From NCBI GenBank assembly GCA_964395715.1, contig CAYNAU010000003.1:1-64000 (forward strand): DNA of 64,000 nucleotides, in the 5' to 3' direction. A program made the translations under genes and the position numbers. Source of the DNA: Porticoccus sp964395715. Its GTDB lineage: Bacteria; Pseudomonadota; Gammaproteobacteria; Pseudomonadales; Porticoccaceae. This document shows positions 35,314-44,170 of this stretch, in pieces; positions within the stretch are counted from its first letter, which is position 1, and each line of letters starts with the position of its first letter. The notes under the pieces were generated by a model. The model was given only the letters and a program-made list of their open reading frames with translations. It searched no databases and was not told the origin of the DNA.

Positions 35314-35889
35314 TTGTCGGACAAACAGTACATCGATGCCCAGCAACTGCTGGACGATGCCTTCCGGCTCGGCTTGCAGGTGCTGGAAAGTGATTTTCGC
35401 CCGCATTTCATTGTCGGGGTGTGGCGGGGCGGTGCGCCGGTGGGTATCGCCGTGCAGGAACTGCTGGAGTACTTCGGCATCGTCACCGACCATATAGCCA
35501 TCCGCACCTCGTTTTACACGGCCATGGGTGAGCATGCCGAAACCGTACAGGTGCATGGCTTGGGGTATGTGATTGACCGGTTGCGCGAAGCCGATTCCAT
35601 CCTGATTGTTGATGATGTCTACGACACCGGCCTGAGCTTGCAACAGGTGGTTTCCGATATTCTGGCGCTTTGCGACGACAACCCGCCGGAGATTCGCCTG
35701 GCCACTCCGTATTTCAAACCCGGCAATAATCGCACTCAGCGGGAGCCCGATTATTACCTCCACAAAACCGATAAATGGCTGGTGTTCCCCCATGAGCTGG
35801 TGGGGCTCAAGGCACAGGAAATTCTGGATAACAAGCCTGGGATCGAGAGCCTGCGTGAAAAGCTGGCTTTGCGGGAAGCCACTACCTGA
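35314..35889 (+). CDS. phosphoribosyltransferase-fold protein
   Basis: 191 residues from a TTG start preceded by AAAGGGGA. The PRPP loop ILIVDDVYDTGLSL and the GGAPVG-containing strand (IVGVWRGGAPVGI) define a type I phosphoribosyltransferase, closest in look to hypoxanthine/xanthine salvage enzymes. The C-terminal part (EPDYYLHKTDKWLVFPHEL) is typical of this branch. The base acted on cannot be decided. Convergent with the HMG-CoA lyase gene, 6 bases apart. Confidence 0.8.
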   Translation: MSDKQYIDAQQLLDDAFRLGLQVLESDFRPHFIVGVWRGGAPVGIAVQELLEYFGIVTDHIAIRTSFYTAMGEHAETVQVHGLGYVIDRLREADSILIVDDVYDTGLSLQQVVSDILALCDDNPPEIRLATPYFKPGNNRTQREPDYYLHKTDKWLVFPHELVGLKAQEILDNKPGIESLREKLALREATT

Positions 35890-35895
35890 TAGCTG

Positions 35896-36795
35896 CTAAC
35901 GATCTGCCATTGCCGCAGCGACCTTTGACCCGGTCTCCCGGGCCAGTTTGGTGGTGATATAACTGCCGGCCTCAAGCAATGTCTCAAGGTCAACGCCGTG
36001 TTCAATGTTGAGGCCGTTGAGCATATAGACCAGATCTTCTGTTGCCACGTTGCCGGACGCCCCCTTGGCATAGGGGCAGCCGCCCAAACCGGCGATGGCG
36101 CTATCCACCACGGAGATACCCATTTCCAGGGCCGTATAAATATTGGCCAGCGCCTGACCGTAGGTGTCATGCAAGTGAACGGCCAGCTGTTCGATGGGAA
36201 TCTCTTCGCTGCAGGCATCAATTACCCGCTGAATATCAGCAGGGGTGCCGACCCCGGTGGTGTCTCCCAGGGACACTTCGTAGCAGCCCATCTGCATCAG
36301 CTGAGTCGCGACACGGCGAACCTTGGTCGGTGCAACAGTGCCCTCGTAGGGGCAACCCACCACGCAGGAAACGTAGCCACGCACACGTATATTCGCGTCC
36401 CTTGCGGCTGCCATCACGGGTTCAAAGCGGGCCAGGCTTTCATCGATAGAACAATTGATATTTTTCTGACTGAAGGTTTCGGAGGCAGCTGCAAAAATGG
36501 CTACCTCGGTAGCGTTCACTGTTAGTGCCCGCTCAAAGCCTTTCAGATTGGGGGTGAGCGCCGCGTAGGTCACTCCCGGCTGTCGGCACATCTTTCGAAA
36601 CACCTCATCACTGCCAGCCATTTGCGGCACCCACTGGGGGTTCACAAAGCTGCCTGCTTCAATGTAGTTCACCCCGGCAGCGGCCAGTTTTTCAATAAGT
36701 GCAACTTTGACCTCGGTGCTGATGGAGAGGGGTTCGTTTTGCAGTCCATCACGGGGACCAACTTCGACAATGCGAACGCGGGTTGGCAAGGCCAT
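35896..36795 (-). CDS. hydroxymethylglutaryl-CoA lyase
   Basis: Cleaves HMG-CoA to acetoacetate and acetyl-CoA at the end of leucine breakdown. 299 residues; IVEVGPRDGLQNEP is the catalytic Arg-Asp motif, SCVVGCPYEGTV, the metal ligand region HLHDTYGQALAN, and GLGGCPYAKGASGNVATEDLVYML contains the mobile catalytic-Cys loop. No other leucine genes are in view, so it is an isolated copy here. A related isopropylmalate-type aldolase is unlikely given these motifs. Confidence 0.92.
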   Translation of the reverse strand: MALPTRVRIVEVGPRDGLQNEPLSISTEVKVALIEKLAAAGVNYIEAGSFVNPQWVPQMAGSDEVFRKMCRQPGVTYAALTPNLKGFERALTVNATEVAIFAAASETFSQKNINCSIDESLARFEPVMAAARDANIRVRGYVSCVVGCPYEGTVAPTKVRRVATQLMQMGCYEVSLGDTTGVGTPADIQRVIDACSEEIPIEQLAVHLHDTYGQALANIYTALEMGISVVDSAIAGLGGCPYAKGASGNVATEDLVYMLNGLNIEHGVDLETLLEAGSYITTKLARETGSKVAAAMADR

Positions 36796-36965
36796 GGTGA
36801 CTCTCTTTTATGGTTATATTCAGGTGAATCTAAGTTACCGCTTTTGTAGAGGCGGGAAAAGTTGCAGTTCGCATAATTGGTGACAGATGACGGTTTGTGG
36901 ATAAGGGGGCAGGTGCTTGATTAATTCCGGAGGTCGTCACAGACTCAGTACTACAAGGAATGACC

Positions 36966-37343
36966 ATGTCGACAAAAAACCATTCAGACAAACTCGATCA
37001 AACCGTTGCCCAGGCCAGGGCAGCGCGCGAAGCCCGCGAGAAAGGCTACCGGGAGCAGGCTCTTAAACTCTATCCCTGGGTCTGTGGCCGTTGTGGTCGC
37101 GAATTTAACCGCCAGAATCTCAGCCAGTTGACAGTGCATCACCGCGACCACAACCATGACAATAATCCCGGCGATGGCAGCAACTGGGAATTACTCTGCC
37201 TCTACTGCCACGATAACGAACATTCAAAATACCTCGATGCCGGCTATGGAGAGGTAATGCCGGAGGAGCAAAAGCAGGCGGCAACCTTCAACCCTTTTGA
37301 AAACCTGGCGGAGATGATGAAAAACCGCCAGGACGGGGAATAG
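36966..37343 (+). CDS. yajD: YajD-family HNH nuclease
   Basis: 125 residues from the ATG at 36966 (an AAGGA site makes the ATG 6 bases earlier too close). Two Cys pairs CGRC and CLYCH bracket an HHRDHNHDN core, the HNH endonuclease metal site. The family is widespread and functionally uncharacterised in most bacteria. Ribosome spacing and length match YajD. An amino-acid permease gene follows after 29 bases, so they may share a transcript. Confidence 0.88.
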   Translation: MSTKNHSDKLDQTVAQARAAREAREKGYREQALKLYPWVCGRCGREFNRQNLSQLTVHHRDHNHDNNPGDGSNWELLCLYCHDNEHSKYLDAGYGEVMPEEQKQAATFNPFENLAEMMKNRQDGE

Positions 37344-37372
37344 AGCAGGTTCAATCCTGGCGGACAGCGGCA

Positions 37373-38710
37373 ATGTTAAAACTGGACAGCCACAAGCATC
37401 ACTCCTGTCACCGGCCACGGGGCAAAAATCTCGGTATCCCTGAACTGATTGCCATCGCCCTCGGCGGCATGGTGGGCGGCGGTATTTTTACGGTGCTCGG
37501 CCTCTCTGTCGCCATGGTGGGTCCGTATACGCCCATAGCGATATGTATCGGCGGTTTGATGGCTGCCATGGCCGCCTATTCCTATATCAAACTGGGTGTC
37601 TATTACCGGGATGAGGGCGCCACCTATTCGTTTTACAAACGCACCTATCCAGACTCCCACTTCGCCGCATCACTCATCGGTTGGTGGGTGATCTTCGGCT
37701 ACATCAGCACCCTGGCGCTCTACGCTTACACCTTTGCTTCCTACGCCATTAGCGGGTTTGCCGAGGCGGATAATATCTGGCTGAGAAAGGCCATTGCTGG
37801 TGCCGTGCTGCTGGTCTTTACCCTGATCAATGTCTGGAGCGTCAAGGGTATGGGGAAAATTGAAGACCTGATGGTGTACAGCAAGCTCATCATTCTAGTG
37901 GTGATTTCCTTTGTGCTCATCAACAACAGCAATACCACTCTGCCAGTGCTGTTTTCCGAGGCGTCGGATGTGGGGTTGCTCAGTATCCTGATGGTTGCTT
38001 CCATCACCTTTGTCGCCTACGAGGGCTTCCAGCTGGTGGTGAATGCCGTGAATGAAATGGAGCAGCCCGAAAGAAATATTCCCCGTGCCATTTACTCGGC
38101 AATCTTCCTGGCGGCGCTCATCTATGTGGTTATTTCACTGGGTGCCATTCTGGCCATTCCCTTTCAGGATATTATCGACAACAAGGAATACGCCCTGGCA
38201 GCCGGTGCCAATAACGTGTTGGGCCACTGGGGGACGGAACTGATCATTCTGGGGGCGCTGTTAGCCACCAGCAGTGCCATCAGTGGCACGGTGTTCGGTG
38301 CCTCACGGCAGATGGCCGTGATCGCTGCGGACGGCTACTTTCCGTCCATACTGCAAAAACGCGTCGGCCATATTCCCATCAACGCCATTATTGCCATGTC
38401 CTGCCTGGCCTTTGTGCTAATACTGGCGGGGGACCTGCAGGAGATTCTGGAATTCGGCAGTATCACCTTTCTGCTGGTATCGCTGTTGATGGCGCTGGCC
38501 AACGACCGTATGCGGCATGAAACGGATTCCTCGCGCTGGCTGACACTGAGCGCAGTGATTGGCCTGGCGCTGGGTACGGTGTTGATTCTTGCTTATGAAG
38601 CCTTGCACCAGCCCCGGCAACTGATGTTTATTATTGCCCTGTATGTCATCCTGTCGCTGGGTTCCTGGGGTTATTCGCTAATACGGCGTAGGGCCAACCA
38701 CAGTGAATAA
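37373..38710 (+). CDS. APC-superfamily amino-acid permease
   Basis: 445 residues with about twelve hydrophobic helices. The first contains LIAIALGGMVGGGIFTVLGL, the GxxxGxGIF unwound-helix motif of amino-acid/polyamine transporters. AYEGFQLVVNAVNEMEQPERNIPRAI is the conserved helix 6-7 loop. The N-terminus is His-rich and cytoplasmic (HKHHSCHRP). Substrate not predictable. The ribosome site is weak and translation may depend on yajD upstream. Confidence 0.88.
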   Translation: MLKLDSHKHHSCHRPRGKNLGIPELIAIALGGMVGGGIFTVLGLSVAMVGPYTPIAICIGGLMAAMAAYSYIKLGVYYRDEGATYSFYKRTYPDSHFAASLIGWWVIFGYISTLALYAYTFASYAISGFAEADNIWLRKAIAGAVLLVFTLINVWSVKGMGKIEDLMVYSKLIILVVISFVLINNSNTTLPVLFSEASDVGLLSILMVASITFVAYEGFQLVVNAVNEMEQPERNIPRAIYSAIFLAALIYVVISLGAILAIPFQDIIDNKEYALAAGANNVLGHWGTELIILGALLATSSAISGTVFGASRQMAVIAADGYFPSILQKRVGHIPINAIIAMSCLAFVLILAGDLQEILEFGSITFLLVSLLMALANDRMRHETDSSRWLTLSAVIGLALGTVLILAYEALHQPRQLMFIIALYVILSLGSWGYSLIRRRANHSE

Positions 38711-38792
38711 GTGACAGGCTGTGCTAAGCCCAGCGCTAACACTCACAGGGCAGTTAAGAAATAAAAACGCTATATCATCCATCAAAAATGTT

Positions 38793-38811
38793 ACTAGACG
38801 ATCGGTCTAGT
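38793..38811. promoter_or_regulatory. NemR-type operator before the TetR gene
   Basis: ACTAGAC-GATCG-GTCTAGT, two perfect 7-bp arms around 5 bases, 21 bases before the TetR start. It resembles the TAGACC/GGTCTA box known for NemR. A related GACCGGTC site lies before the downstream Old Yellow Enzyme gene. Confidence 0.7.
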
Positions 38812-38831
38812 CTGTATTAAGGTGTCCACCC

Positions 38832-39446
38832 ATGGGATCAGAAAAAACACAGGCCCGGTTTGCCGACACCCGCCAGAGAATCATTGATTCCGCCCGGAAT
38901 ATCATTCTCGGCAAAGGCTATGCCGCTGTGGGTCTGAATGAAATTCTCAGCCATGCCGGGGTGCCGAAGGGCTCCTTCTACCACTACTTCAAGTCCAAAG
39001 ATGATTTTGGCCGGGTGCTGCTGGAGGAATATTTCGACGAATACCTCGTCATGATCAATGACTGTCTGGGCAATCAGCACATCGAGCCACTGCAACGCCT
39101 GATGAATCTGTTTGATTACTGGCTCACGACCCAGAGCAGTGATTGCCTGGAAGAAAAATGCGTGGTGGTCAAACTCTGCGCTGAAGTATCCGATCTGTCG
39201 GAGCAGATGCGTGAAGTGCTTGAGAAGGGTATGAAAGGTGTGCAGGCGAGAATTGGCCAGTGTATCGCCGAGGCTGTCGATACGGGTCAACTCAAGCTGG
39301 AAGTCACGCCCGAAGAACTGGCCCGTGAACTGTATGCCATGTGGATGGGCGCTACGCTCATCAACAAGGTGAACCGCACCGGCGACTCATTGCAGCTGTG
39401 TATGGCCGCGACCAAGCGGCGTCTTAACCCTACCGGCATTCACTAA
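38832..39446 (+). CDS. TetR-family regulator, NemR-like
   Basis: 204 residues. HTH: RQRIIDSARNIILGKGYAAVGL, then VPKGSFYHYFKSKDDFGRVLLEEYF, the pattern of the NemR/AcrR branch. CLEEKCVVVKLCAEVSDLSE contains cysteines in the ligand domain, as in NemR, whose Cys senses electrophiles and hypochlorite. The next gene is an Old Yellow Enzyme, as in E. coli nemRA, and both promoters carry similar palindromes. I infer repression of the pair, relieved by reactive electrophiles. Confidence 0.85.
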   Translation: MGSEKTQARFADTRQRIIDSARNIILGKGYAAVGLNEILSHAGVPKGSFYHYFKSKDDFGRVLLEEYFDEYLVMINDCLGNQHIEPLQRLMNLFDYWLTTQSSDCLEEKCVVVKLCAEVSDLSEQMREVLEKGMKGVQARIGQCIAEAVDTGQLKLEVTPEELARELYAMWMGATLINKVNRTGDSLQLCMAATKRRLNPTGIH

Positions 39447-39495
39447 CAGAAACGCTGCATTTACCACCACAGGTATTTTTTTGTTATAAATAATA

Positions 39496-39511
39496 TACGA
39501 CCGGTCTAGTA
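39496..39511. promoter_or_regulatory. operator-like palindrome before the OYE gene
   Basis: TACGACCGGTCTAGTA with a perfect GACCGGTC core, 42-57 bases before the OYE ATG. It matches the arms of the operator before the adjacent TetR gene (GAC...GTCTAGT). Confidence 0.6.
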
Positions 39512-39552
39512 AAATAGCCGGTGTTTAACGGCTTAACTGCAAGGAAATGACC

Positions 39553-40680
39553 ATGAGTAACAACCCGCAACCATTAACCGTGTTTCAGCCATTTCCCTTT
39601 GGAAAGACCAGCCTGAGAAACCGTTTTGTTATGGCGCCGATGACCCGCAACAAGTCTCCCAACGGGGTGCCCACCGACGAAGTTGCCCGTTACTACCGTG
39701 CCCGTGCCGAGGGCGGGGTAGGGCTGATCATCTCCGAGGGAACCTATATCGGTCACCCGGTGGCTAACGGCTATCCCGATGTGCCGGCTTTCCACGGTGA
39801 AGCGGCACTGGCGGGTTGGAAAAAAGTGGTAGATGGCGTACATGAAGCCGGTGGAAAAATGATTCCACAAATCTGGCACACCGGCGCTGCGCGGATGCCC
39901 GGCAGTTGGCCCAACCCCGAACTTCTGGGTGCAGGGCCGGATGATGTGTTTGTCGATGGTGTGCAAACCGTAAAAGCCATGGACCAGACCGATATTGACC
40001 TGGCGGTTATGGCCTATGCCCAGGCGGCGGCTGATGCCGAGCTGCTCGGTTTTGATGGCGTAGAAATTCATGGTGCCCACGGTTACCTGATCGATCAGTT
40101 CCTCTGGGAAGGCAGTAACCACCGAACTGACAACTATGGTGGCTCCATTGAAAACCGCACCCGTTTCGCACTGGAAGTGGTGAAGGCCGTGCGTGCGGTA
40201 GTCAGCGCCGATTTTCCCGTGGTGTTCCGCTTCTCCCAGTGGAAGCTCGGTGATTATGACGCCCGCATTGCCAATAGCCCCGAAGAGCTGGAAGCCATTC
40301 TCAAACCCCTGGCCGATGCCGGTGTGGATTTCTTCCATGCCAGTACCCGCCGTATGTGGGAACCGGCCTTCGAAGGCTCAGATGATAATCTCGCCACCTG
40401 GACCAGGCGGGTCAGCGGCAAGCCAGTGATTACCGTCGGTAGTGTCGGCCTCGATAAAGAATTCCGTGTGGGACACTTCACTCGCGAAGAAAACCCCGAT
40501 GCCAACAGCCGCGTAGACCTGCTGCAACTGGAACAGGGCGTGCTCGATGACCGTTACGACCTCATTGCCGTGGGTCGCGCCATCCTCGCCGACCCCAACT
40601 GGACCAACAAAGTGCGCGACAACCGCCTGGAAGACATCAAACATTTTGATGTGTCGGCACTGGATGAACTGGTGGTGTGA
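39553..40680 (+). CDS. Old Yellow Enzyme-family NADH:flavin oxidoreductase (NemA-like)
   Basis: 375 residues from the ATG at 39553, with AAGGA correctly spaced. FMN/substrate features: NRFVMAPMTRNKSPNG, GLIISEGTYIG, PQIWHTGAARM, FDGVEIHGAHGYLIDQFLWEGSNHRTDNYGGSIENR (held in parts; HGAH and NYGGS are family marks) and ITVGSVGL, then LIAVGRAILADPNW. It reduces activated C=C bonds or nitro and N-ethylmaleimide-type electrophiles with NAD(P)H. Regulated with the NemR-like gene upstream. A strong terminator follows. Confidence 0.92.
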   Translation: MSNNPQPLTVFQPFPFGKTSLRNRFVMAPMTRNKSPNGVPTDEVARYYRARAEGGVGLIISEGTYIGHPVANGYPDVPAFHGEAALAGWKKVVDGVHEAGGKMIPQIWHTGAARMPGSWPNPELLGAGPDDVFVDGVQTVKAMDQTDIDLAVMAYAQAAADAELLGFDGVEIHGAHGYLIDQFLWEGSNHRTDNYGGSIENRTRFALEVVKAVRAVVSADFPVVFRFSQWKLGDYDARIANSPEELEAILKPLADAGVDFFHASTRRMWEPAFEGSDDNLATWTRRVSGKPVITVGSVGLDKEFRVGHFTREENPDANSRVDLLQLEQGVLDDRYDLIAVGRAILADPNWTNKVRDNRLEDIKHFDVSALDELVV

Positions 40681-40742
40681 AATTACACCACTCCTAAAGC
40701 TCCCCAAAACTGCGTAAATAGCGTTTTATCGCAGCTTTTGTT

Positions 40743-40770
40743 GCCCCGCCAAATTGGCGGGGCTTTTTTT
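40743..40770 (+). terminator. intrinsic terminator of the OYE gene
   Basis: GCCCCGCC-AAATT-GGCGGGGC followed by seven Ts, 62 bases after the stop codon. Confidence 0.93.
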
Positions 40771-40916
40771 GGAAAATAGCCCTGCAGTTCCTGCCGGAAC
40801 CTTGAGTTTGGAGTTGGTTTTTACAGGAAGATTGTCGATTCATTTGCTAAAGTAGTTACCATCAACATTGAGGTAAAGTCTCAGATCAAAACATTGCAAG
40901 ATTGGATGGTGAAGAG

Positions 40917-41087
40917 ATGCACTATGAGGAAGTATTAGCCTTGCGCGAGGCTTGGGGTGATAAACCTTGTGATCATCCTGAATTTACAGATGAATATCTT
41001 TTTGGTTCGAGAACCGGTGATTACGTGTGCACACAATGTGGTAAGTCGTTCACCCATGCACCGATGAATCGGTACGTAAAGAAGTAA
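40917..41087 (+). CDS. small Cys/His (zinc-ribbon-like) protein
   Basis: 56 residues from the ATG at 40917 (GAAGAG just upstream). The sequence MHYEEVLALREAWGDKPCDH is followed by PEFTDEYLFGSRTGDYVCTQCGKSFT. Candidate metal ligands are Cys18, His20, Cys38 and Cys41. It is a shorter relative of the protein at 46761-47132; the first 46 residues are nearly the same. The family is unknown to me. It could be a nucleic-acid- or protein-binding zinc ribbon. Confidence 0.72.
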   Translation: MHYEEVLALREAWGDKPCDHPEFTDEYLFGSRTGDYVCTQCGKSFTHAPMNRYVKK

Positions 41088-41178
41088 ACTGCCGCATAGT
41101 GCGGCGGGATTTCTGGTGACCAACGATGACCCGTGAAGTGAGGCATCCTCGCTGCCGCTTCAGGTGGTATTTTCCGGC

Positions 41179-42090
41179 TTACTCACTACTAATCAGCCCC
41201 TTTTTAATCGTCACCCGAATCATTCTTTCCACGCCCTCAAAGGGCAGAGCTTGGTCTTCTCTCCAAACCACTTCTGCGGTACCTGTCAGATAGAGGGTTT
41301 CGCCGCTATCAAAATCTATAAACAGTAATCCGATCCGCTGATCCAAAGTCAGGTTGCCGATGGTGTTGAAGAAGTTGTTGCCAGAATAGTCGGGGATCAA
41401 CAGTCGCTGCTGCTCATCGAATTTGAGAAAACCCGGTTCTCCGCCTCTATGGGAAACGTCCACACCCCGGTTGCGCGATGGCTGCTGATCGTTAAAGGCG
41501 CTGGCGATAAAGAAGGTGTCGGCATGGGTAATCATGTCTATCACCTCTTCGGGCCACTGCCTGAAGGTCTCGCAGGTAAACCGCTGGTGTTCAATGGTCG
41601 GTGGCGGGGGACGGGTGGTGATGTATTTGGGGCAGTTGCCGAAACTCTGGAACACGCTGACGCTGAAGCCCTGTTCATCCCGCGTAGTGATCACACCATT
41701 GGCGCGATTGCGGCGGCGGGTGATGAGCTGAATGCCGAGCAATCCGATGGGGCTGCCGATTGTCAGGCTGTTGGACAGCGGGTCGCCGGGGAAGGGTTGG
41801 TATTGCACATCCAGTTGGGTTGGGGTGGGAGACCGGATAAACCCCGGCTCACCAAACAGGGCGGTGGCCCACAGGTCGCCGGCTTCATCCTCTGCGCCAA
41901 GGATCAACATCGGCAGTTGCTCGAACAACTGCCGGTGCTGGTCGGGTATATGGTCGCGGATCAGAAAAGCCCCCAAGGCGGTGACTTTATCCCCATTATC
42001 GCCACTCTTGTTGCTTGTGGCGCGGGCCCTCACGGCCAGTTCGCCGCGGTGCCAGGGGTTGTTGAGATCCTCGTTACTGTCATTGCCCAT
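41179..42090 (-). CDS. pyridoxamine 5'-phosphate oxidase-fold (FMN split barrel) protein
   Basis: 303 residues. The C-terminal half holds the split-barrel motifs ADTFFIASAFNDQQPSRNRGVDVSHRGG and LLIPDYSGNNFFNTIGNL, then RIGLLFIDFDSGETLYLTGTAEVVW. The N-terminal half repeats the fold more weakly (ALGAFLIRDHIPDQHRQLFEQLPMLILG). Such proteins are flavin- or heme-binding oxidoreductases. It lies 10 bases downstream of the VOC gene and so is probably cotranscribed and controlled by the TetR protein at 42656. Confidence 0.78.
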   Translation of the reverse strand: MGNDSNEDLNNPWHRGELAVRARATSNKSGDNGDKVTALGAFLIRDHIPDQHRQLFEQLPMLILGAEDEAGDLWATALFGEPGFIRSPTPTQLDVQYQPFPGDPLSNSLTIGSPIGLLGIQLITRRRNRANGVITTRDEQGFSVSVFQSFGNCPKYITTRPPPPTIEHQRFTCETFRQWPEEVIDMITHADTFFIASAFNDQQPSRNRGVDVSHRGGEPGFLKFDEQQRLLIPDYSGNNFFNTIGNLTLDQRIGLLFIDFDSGETLYLTGTAEVVWREDQALPFEGVERMIRVTIKKGLISSE

Positions 42091-42100
42091 GGTATCTGGC

Positions 42101-42511
42101 TCAGTTGAGTGCGAAGAATTCCACCCGCACGCCGCCGGGAATGGTACACATCATATGATTAAAGTCGGTGCCTTTCAGAGCTTCCGGGCTGAATTCAAAA
42201 TTTACACCTTCCACCTCGGCCAATTGCTGGTGTAACCGTACCAGCGCAGCTTTATCGGGCACCGCCAGGGCAAAATGGTGCAGGCCAATGTTGTGGTGGC
42301 GGTCGAAGGGGGTGGCTGTATCCGGGTCTTTTGCCTGCCACAGGGTAAGCATCACGGTGCCGTCGCTGATAAAGATGGATGGGTAGCTGGCATCGCCACC
42401 GACTTCGGTGAAATTCAGTTGTTGCTTGAAGAAGTCACCGGTCTGGTGGATGTCGCGCACGGTCAAGCCGAGATGGTGGATACCCCGGGTCATATTGGTT
42501 GCCTGGTTCAC
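42101..42511 (-). CDS. VOC (glyoxalase/dioxygenase-fold) protein
   Basis: 136 residues from a GTG at 42511 with GAGGA seven bases upstream (an ATG six codons in is the alternative). Two beta-alpha-beta-beta-beta modules: GIHHLGLTVRDIHQTGDFF and LHHFALAVPDKAALVRLHQQL, with His and the final Glu in GVRVEFF as metal ligands. Class glyoxalase I/extradiol dioxygenase-like; reaction unknown. Two ACAGATCTGT operators separate it from the divergent TetR gene. Confidence 0.85.
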   Translation of the reverse strand: MNQATNMTRGIHHLGLTVRDIHQTGDFFKQQLNFTEVGGDASYPSIFISDGTVMLTLWQAKDPDTATPFDRHHNIGLHHFALAVPDKAALVRLHQQLAEVEGVNFEFSPEALKGTDFNHMMCTIPGGVRVEFFALN

Positions 42512-42553
42512 TGTGCTGTCCTCTGTAATGATGTGTGTAAAATGATTGCGGTA

Positions 42554-42565
42554 TACAGATCTGTA
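42554..42565. promoter_or_regulatory. operator copy 1, TACAGATCTGTA
   Basis: Perfect 12-bp palindrome in the VOC/TetR divergent region, 42 bases upstream of the VOC start. Its ACAGATCTGT core is identical to the two other copies at 42588 and 44171. Confidence 0.75.
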
Positions 42566-42587
42566 CACTCTTGTTTAAGGGTAGGTG

Positions 42588-42599
42588 AACAGATCTGTT
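42588..42599. promoter_or_regulatory. operator copy 2, AACAGATCTGTT
   Basis: Perfect 12-bp palindrome 57-68 bases before the TetR start. The bases following it (TATGTCAAG) also recur after the third copy, so the conserved unit is longer than the palindrome. Confidence 0.75.
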
Positions 42600-42655
42600 T
42601 ATGTCAAGCGGTTGGCGTTATACTTCACAGATTGTTGTAAGAGGACCTTGCTGTT

Positions 42656-43204
42656 ATGCAACCGCGACGCCAGCACCTGATTGACACCGCCTACCGTCTA
42701 TTCAATGAACACGGTTACCACGCCACCGGTATCGACTGGATTCTGGCGGAGTCCGGAGTGTCCAAGGCCACGTTGTATAAGTATTTCCGCAGCAAGGAAG
42801 AATTGATTCTGGCGGTGCTGGAACAGCGTCACCAGCAATTGATGGGGATATTGGAACAGGCGGTTGATGAAGCACGCAGCGAAGGGAGTGAACCGGTACT
42901 GGCCATTTTTGATGTGCTGGACAACTGGTTTGCTACGGACGGTTTTTTCGGTTGTAACTTTATCAATGCCAGTGCCGAGTACAGTGCGTCGGGGGATGTG
43001 ATTCACCAGTTTGCTGCACGTCACAAGCGGGATATGGAGCAGCTGATCAGGGATAACCTCAACAATGACCCCGACGGCCTGCTGGCAGAAGAGCTGGCGC
43101 TGCTGATCGACGGGGCCGTGGTGTACGCCCAGACCCGCGGTGATCGCAGCGCCGCAAAGATGGCCCGTAAAATGGCCGAGCGGTTACTGGCGGCTAATCA
43201 GTAA
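42656..43204 (+). CDS. TetR-family regulator of the ACAGATCTGT regulon
   Basis: 182 residues. HTH: RQHLIDTAYRLFNEHGYHATGI, then VSKATLYKYFRSKEELILAVL. The C-terminal half (WFATDGFFGCNFINASAEY) is like the AcuR/YcdC-type class that answers to small electrophilic or carboxylic ligands. It is divergent from the VOC-PPOX pair and overlaps the end of the SMP-30-like gene by 7 bases. Three copies of one palindrome lie before these three transcripts, so it probably represses all of them. Confidence 0.88.
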   Translation: MQPRRQHLIDTAYRLFNEHGYHATGIDWILAESGVSKATLYKYFRSKEELILAVLEQRHQQLMGILEQAVDEARSEGSEPVLAIFDVLDNWFATDGFFGCNFINASAEYSASGDVIHQFAARHKRDMEQLIRDNLNNDPDGLLAEELALLIDGAVVYAQTRGDRSAAKMARKMAERLLAANQ

Positions 43205-44097
43205 GGTTGGATCACCACCTTATCCTGCTTGAACAGGGGTATCAGCAGGCGCTGGCGCTTGGTGTCGATGCCGAGGTCGGCCGGGGCATCTATCCCCTCT
43301 GTCAGGGTGCTGAAGCTGCCATCGGGGTGGTAGACATAAATGGCCGAGCCACCCCAGCTGGACATGGCGTATTGACCCTTGTGTATTTCAACCAATCCGT
43401 CCAGGTTGCCGTTGGGTGGTGTCGACAGTTTGTTGATACCACCATCGCCATCCACACTGTAGAACTCGCCTGAACCAAAGCTCACCACCAGTAATTCGTC
43501 GCCCTTCACCAACACGCCATTGGGGTGTCCCATGTCAGGATTATTCACGATCAACTGGTAGTCGCCATTGGCGCTGACCCTGTAGATGCCGTCAGTTCCG
43601 GAGGGTTTGAATTCCTCCAGGTAGCCGCTATCCGTCACATAGACACCGCCGTCGCCTGTCGGGGTGACGCCATTGAGAAACACGCTGTTTTCGATGGTGA
43701 CGGAGGCCTTCTGAGCTCCGCTGGGTAATTCAAAAATCTGAACCTGGTTGCGGTCGGCTACAAACAGCAGGTTGTCGACAATGGCGGCGCCTTTGGGGGA
43801 GTGCAGGGTGATGCCGTCTTTTGCGCCATCAATCCATTTCACGTCAATGACTGTGCCGTCGGGTTTGATTTTTGAGATAAAGCCGTTACCGGCTGCAGCA
43901 AACGGGCTGCCATTGATATTGGTTACCAGGTAGACATCTTCAGCGGCGTAATATTCAACGGATTCCGGGGTGGCAAAGCCCACGTCTTCAACAACAATGG
44001 CCGTTGTGTCATTGCCACCGGCTAAGGCACTCAGGGGCCAGTAAACAGCCAGAAGTAAGAGCCAGGTAAGTCCTTTCGGGTTGCGTGCTTGGTACAT
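43198..44097 (-). CDS. exported SMP-30/NHL-type beta-propeller protein
   Basis: 299 residues; GAGGAGA stands just before the ATG. The signal peptide is LTWLLLLAVYWPLSALAGG. The rest is a beta-propeller with repeats such as GNGFISKIKPDGTVI, GKGAAIVDNLLFVADRNQVQIFE-like text, GGVYVTDSGYLEEF, GHPNGVLVKGDELLVVSFGSGEFY. It resembles SMP-30/gluconolactonase/YncE-like proteins, with candidate metal-site acidic residues in the D/N-rich loops. A lactonase or scaffold role is possible. Its promoter carries the third operator copy. Confidence 0.8.
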   Translation of the reverse strand: MYQARNPKGLTWLLLLAVYWPLSALAGGNDTTAIVVEDVGFATPESVEYYAAEDVYLVTNINGSPFAAAGNGFISKIKPDGTVIDVKWIDGAKDGITLHSPKGAAIVDNLLFVADRNQVQIFELPSGAQKASVTIENSVFLNGVTPTGDGGVYVTDSGYLEEFKPSGTDGIYRVSANGDYQLIVNNPDMGHPNGVLVKGDELLVVSFGSGEFYSVDGDGGINKLSTPPNGNLDGLVEIHKGQYAMSSWGGSAIYVYHPDGSFSTLTEGIDAPADLGIDTKRQRLLIPLFKQDKVVIQPY

Positions 44098-44170
44098 GAT
44101 GTCTCCTCGTTATTGTATGAGGTCATTATTGTTAGAGAGTAGAAGCCTGTAGACCGCATTTGAGAGTAGG

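Noticed and set aside
41449..42108. 219-codon plus-strand frame in the PPOX gene
   Set aside because: Antisense shadow; the minus-strand gene has clear split-barrel motifs and an operon context.
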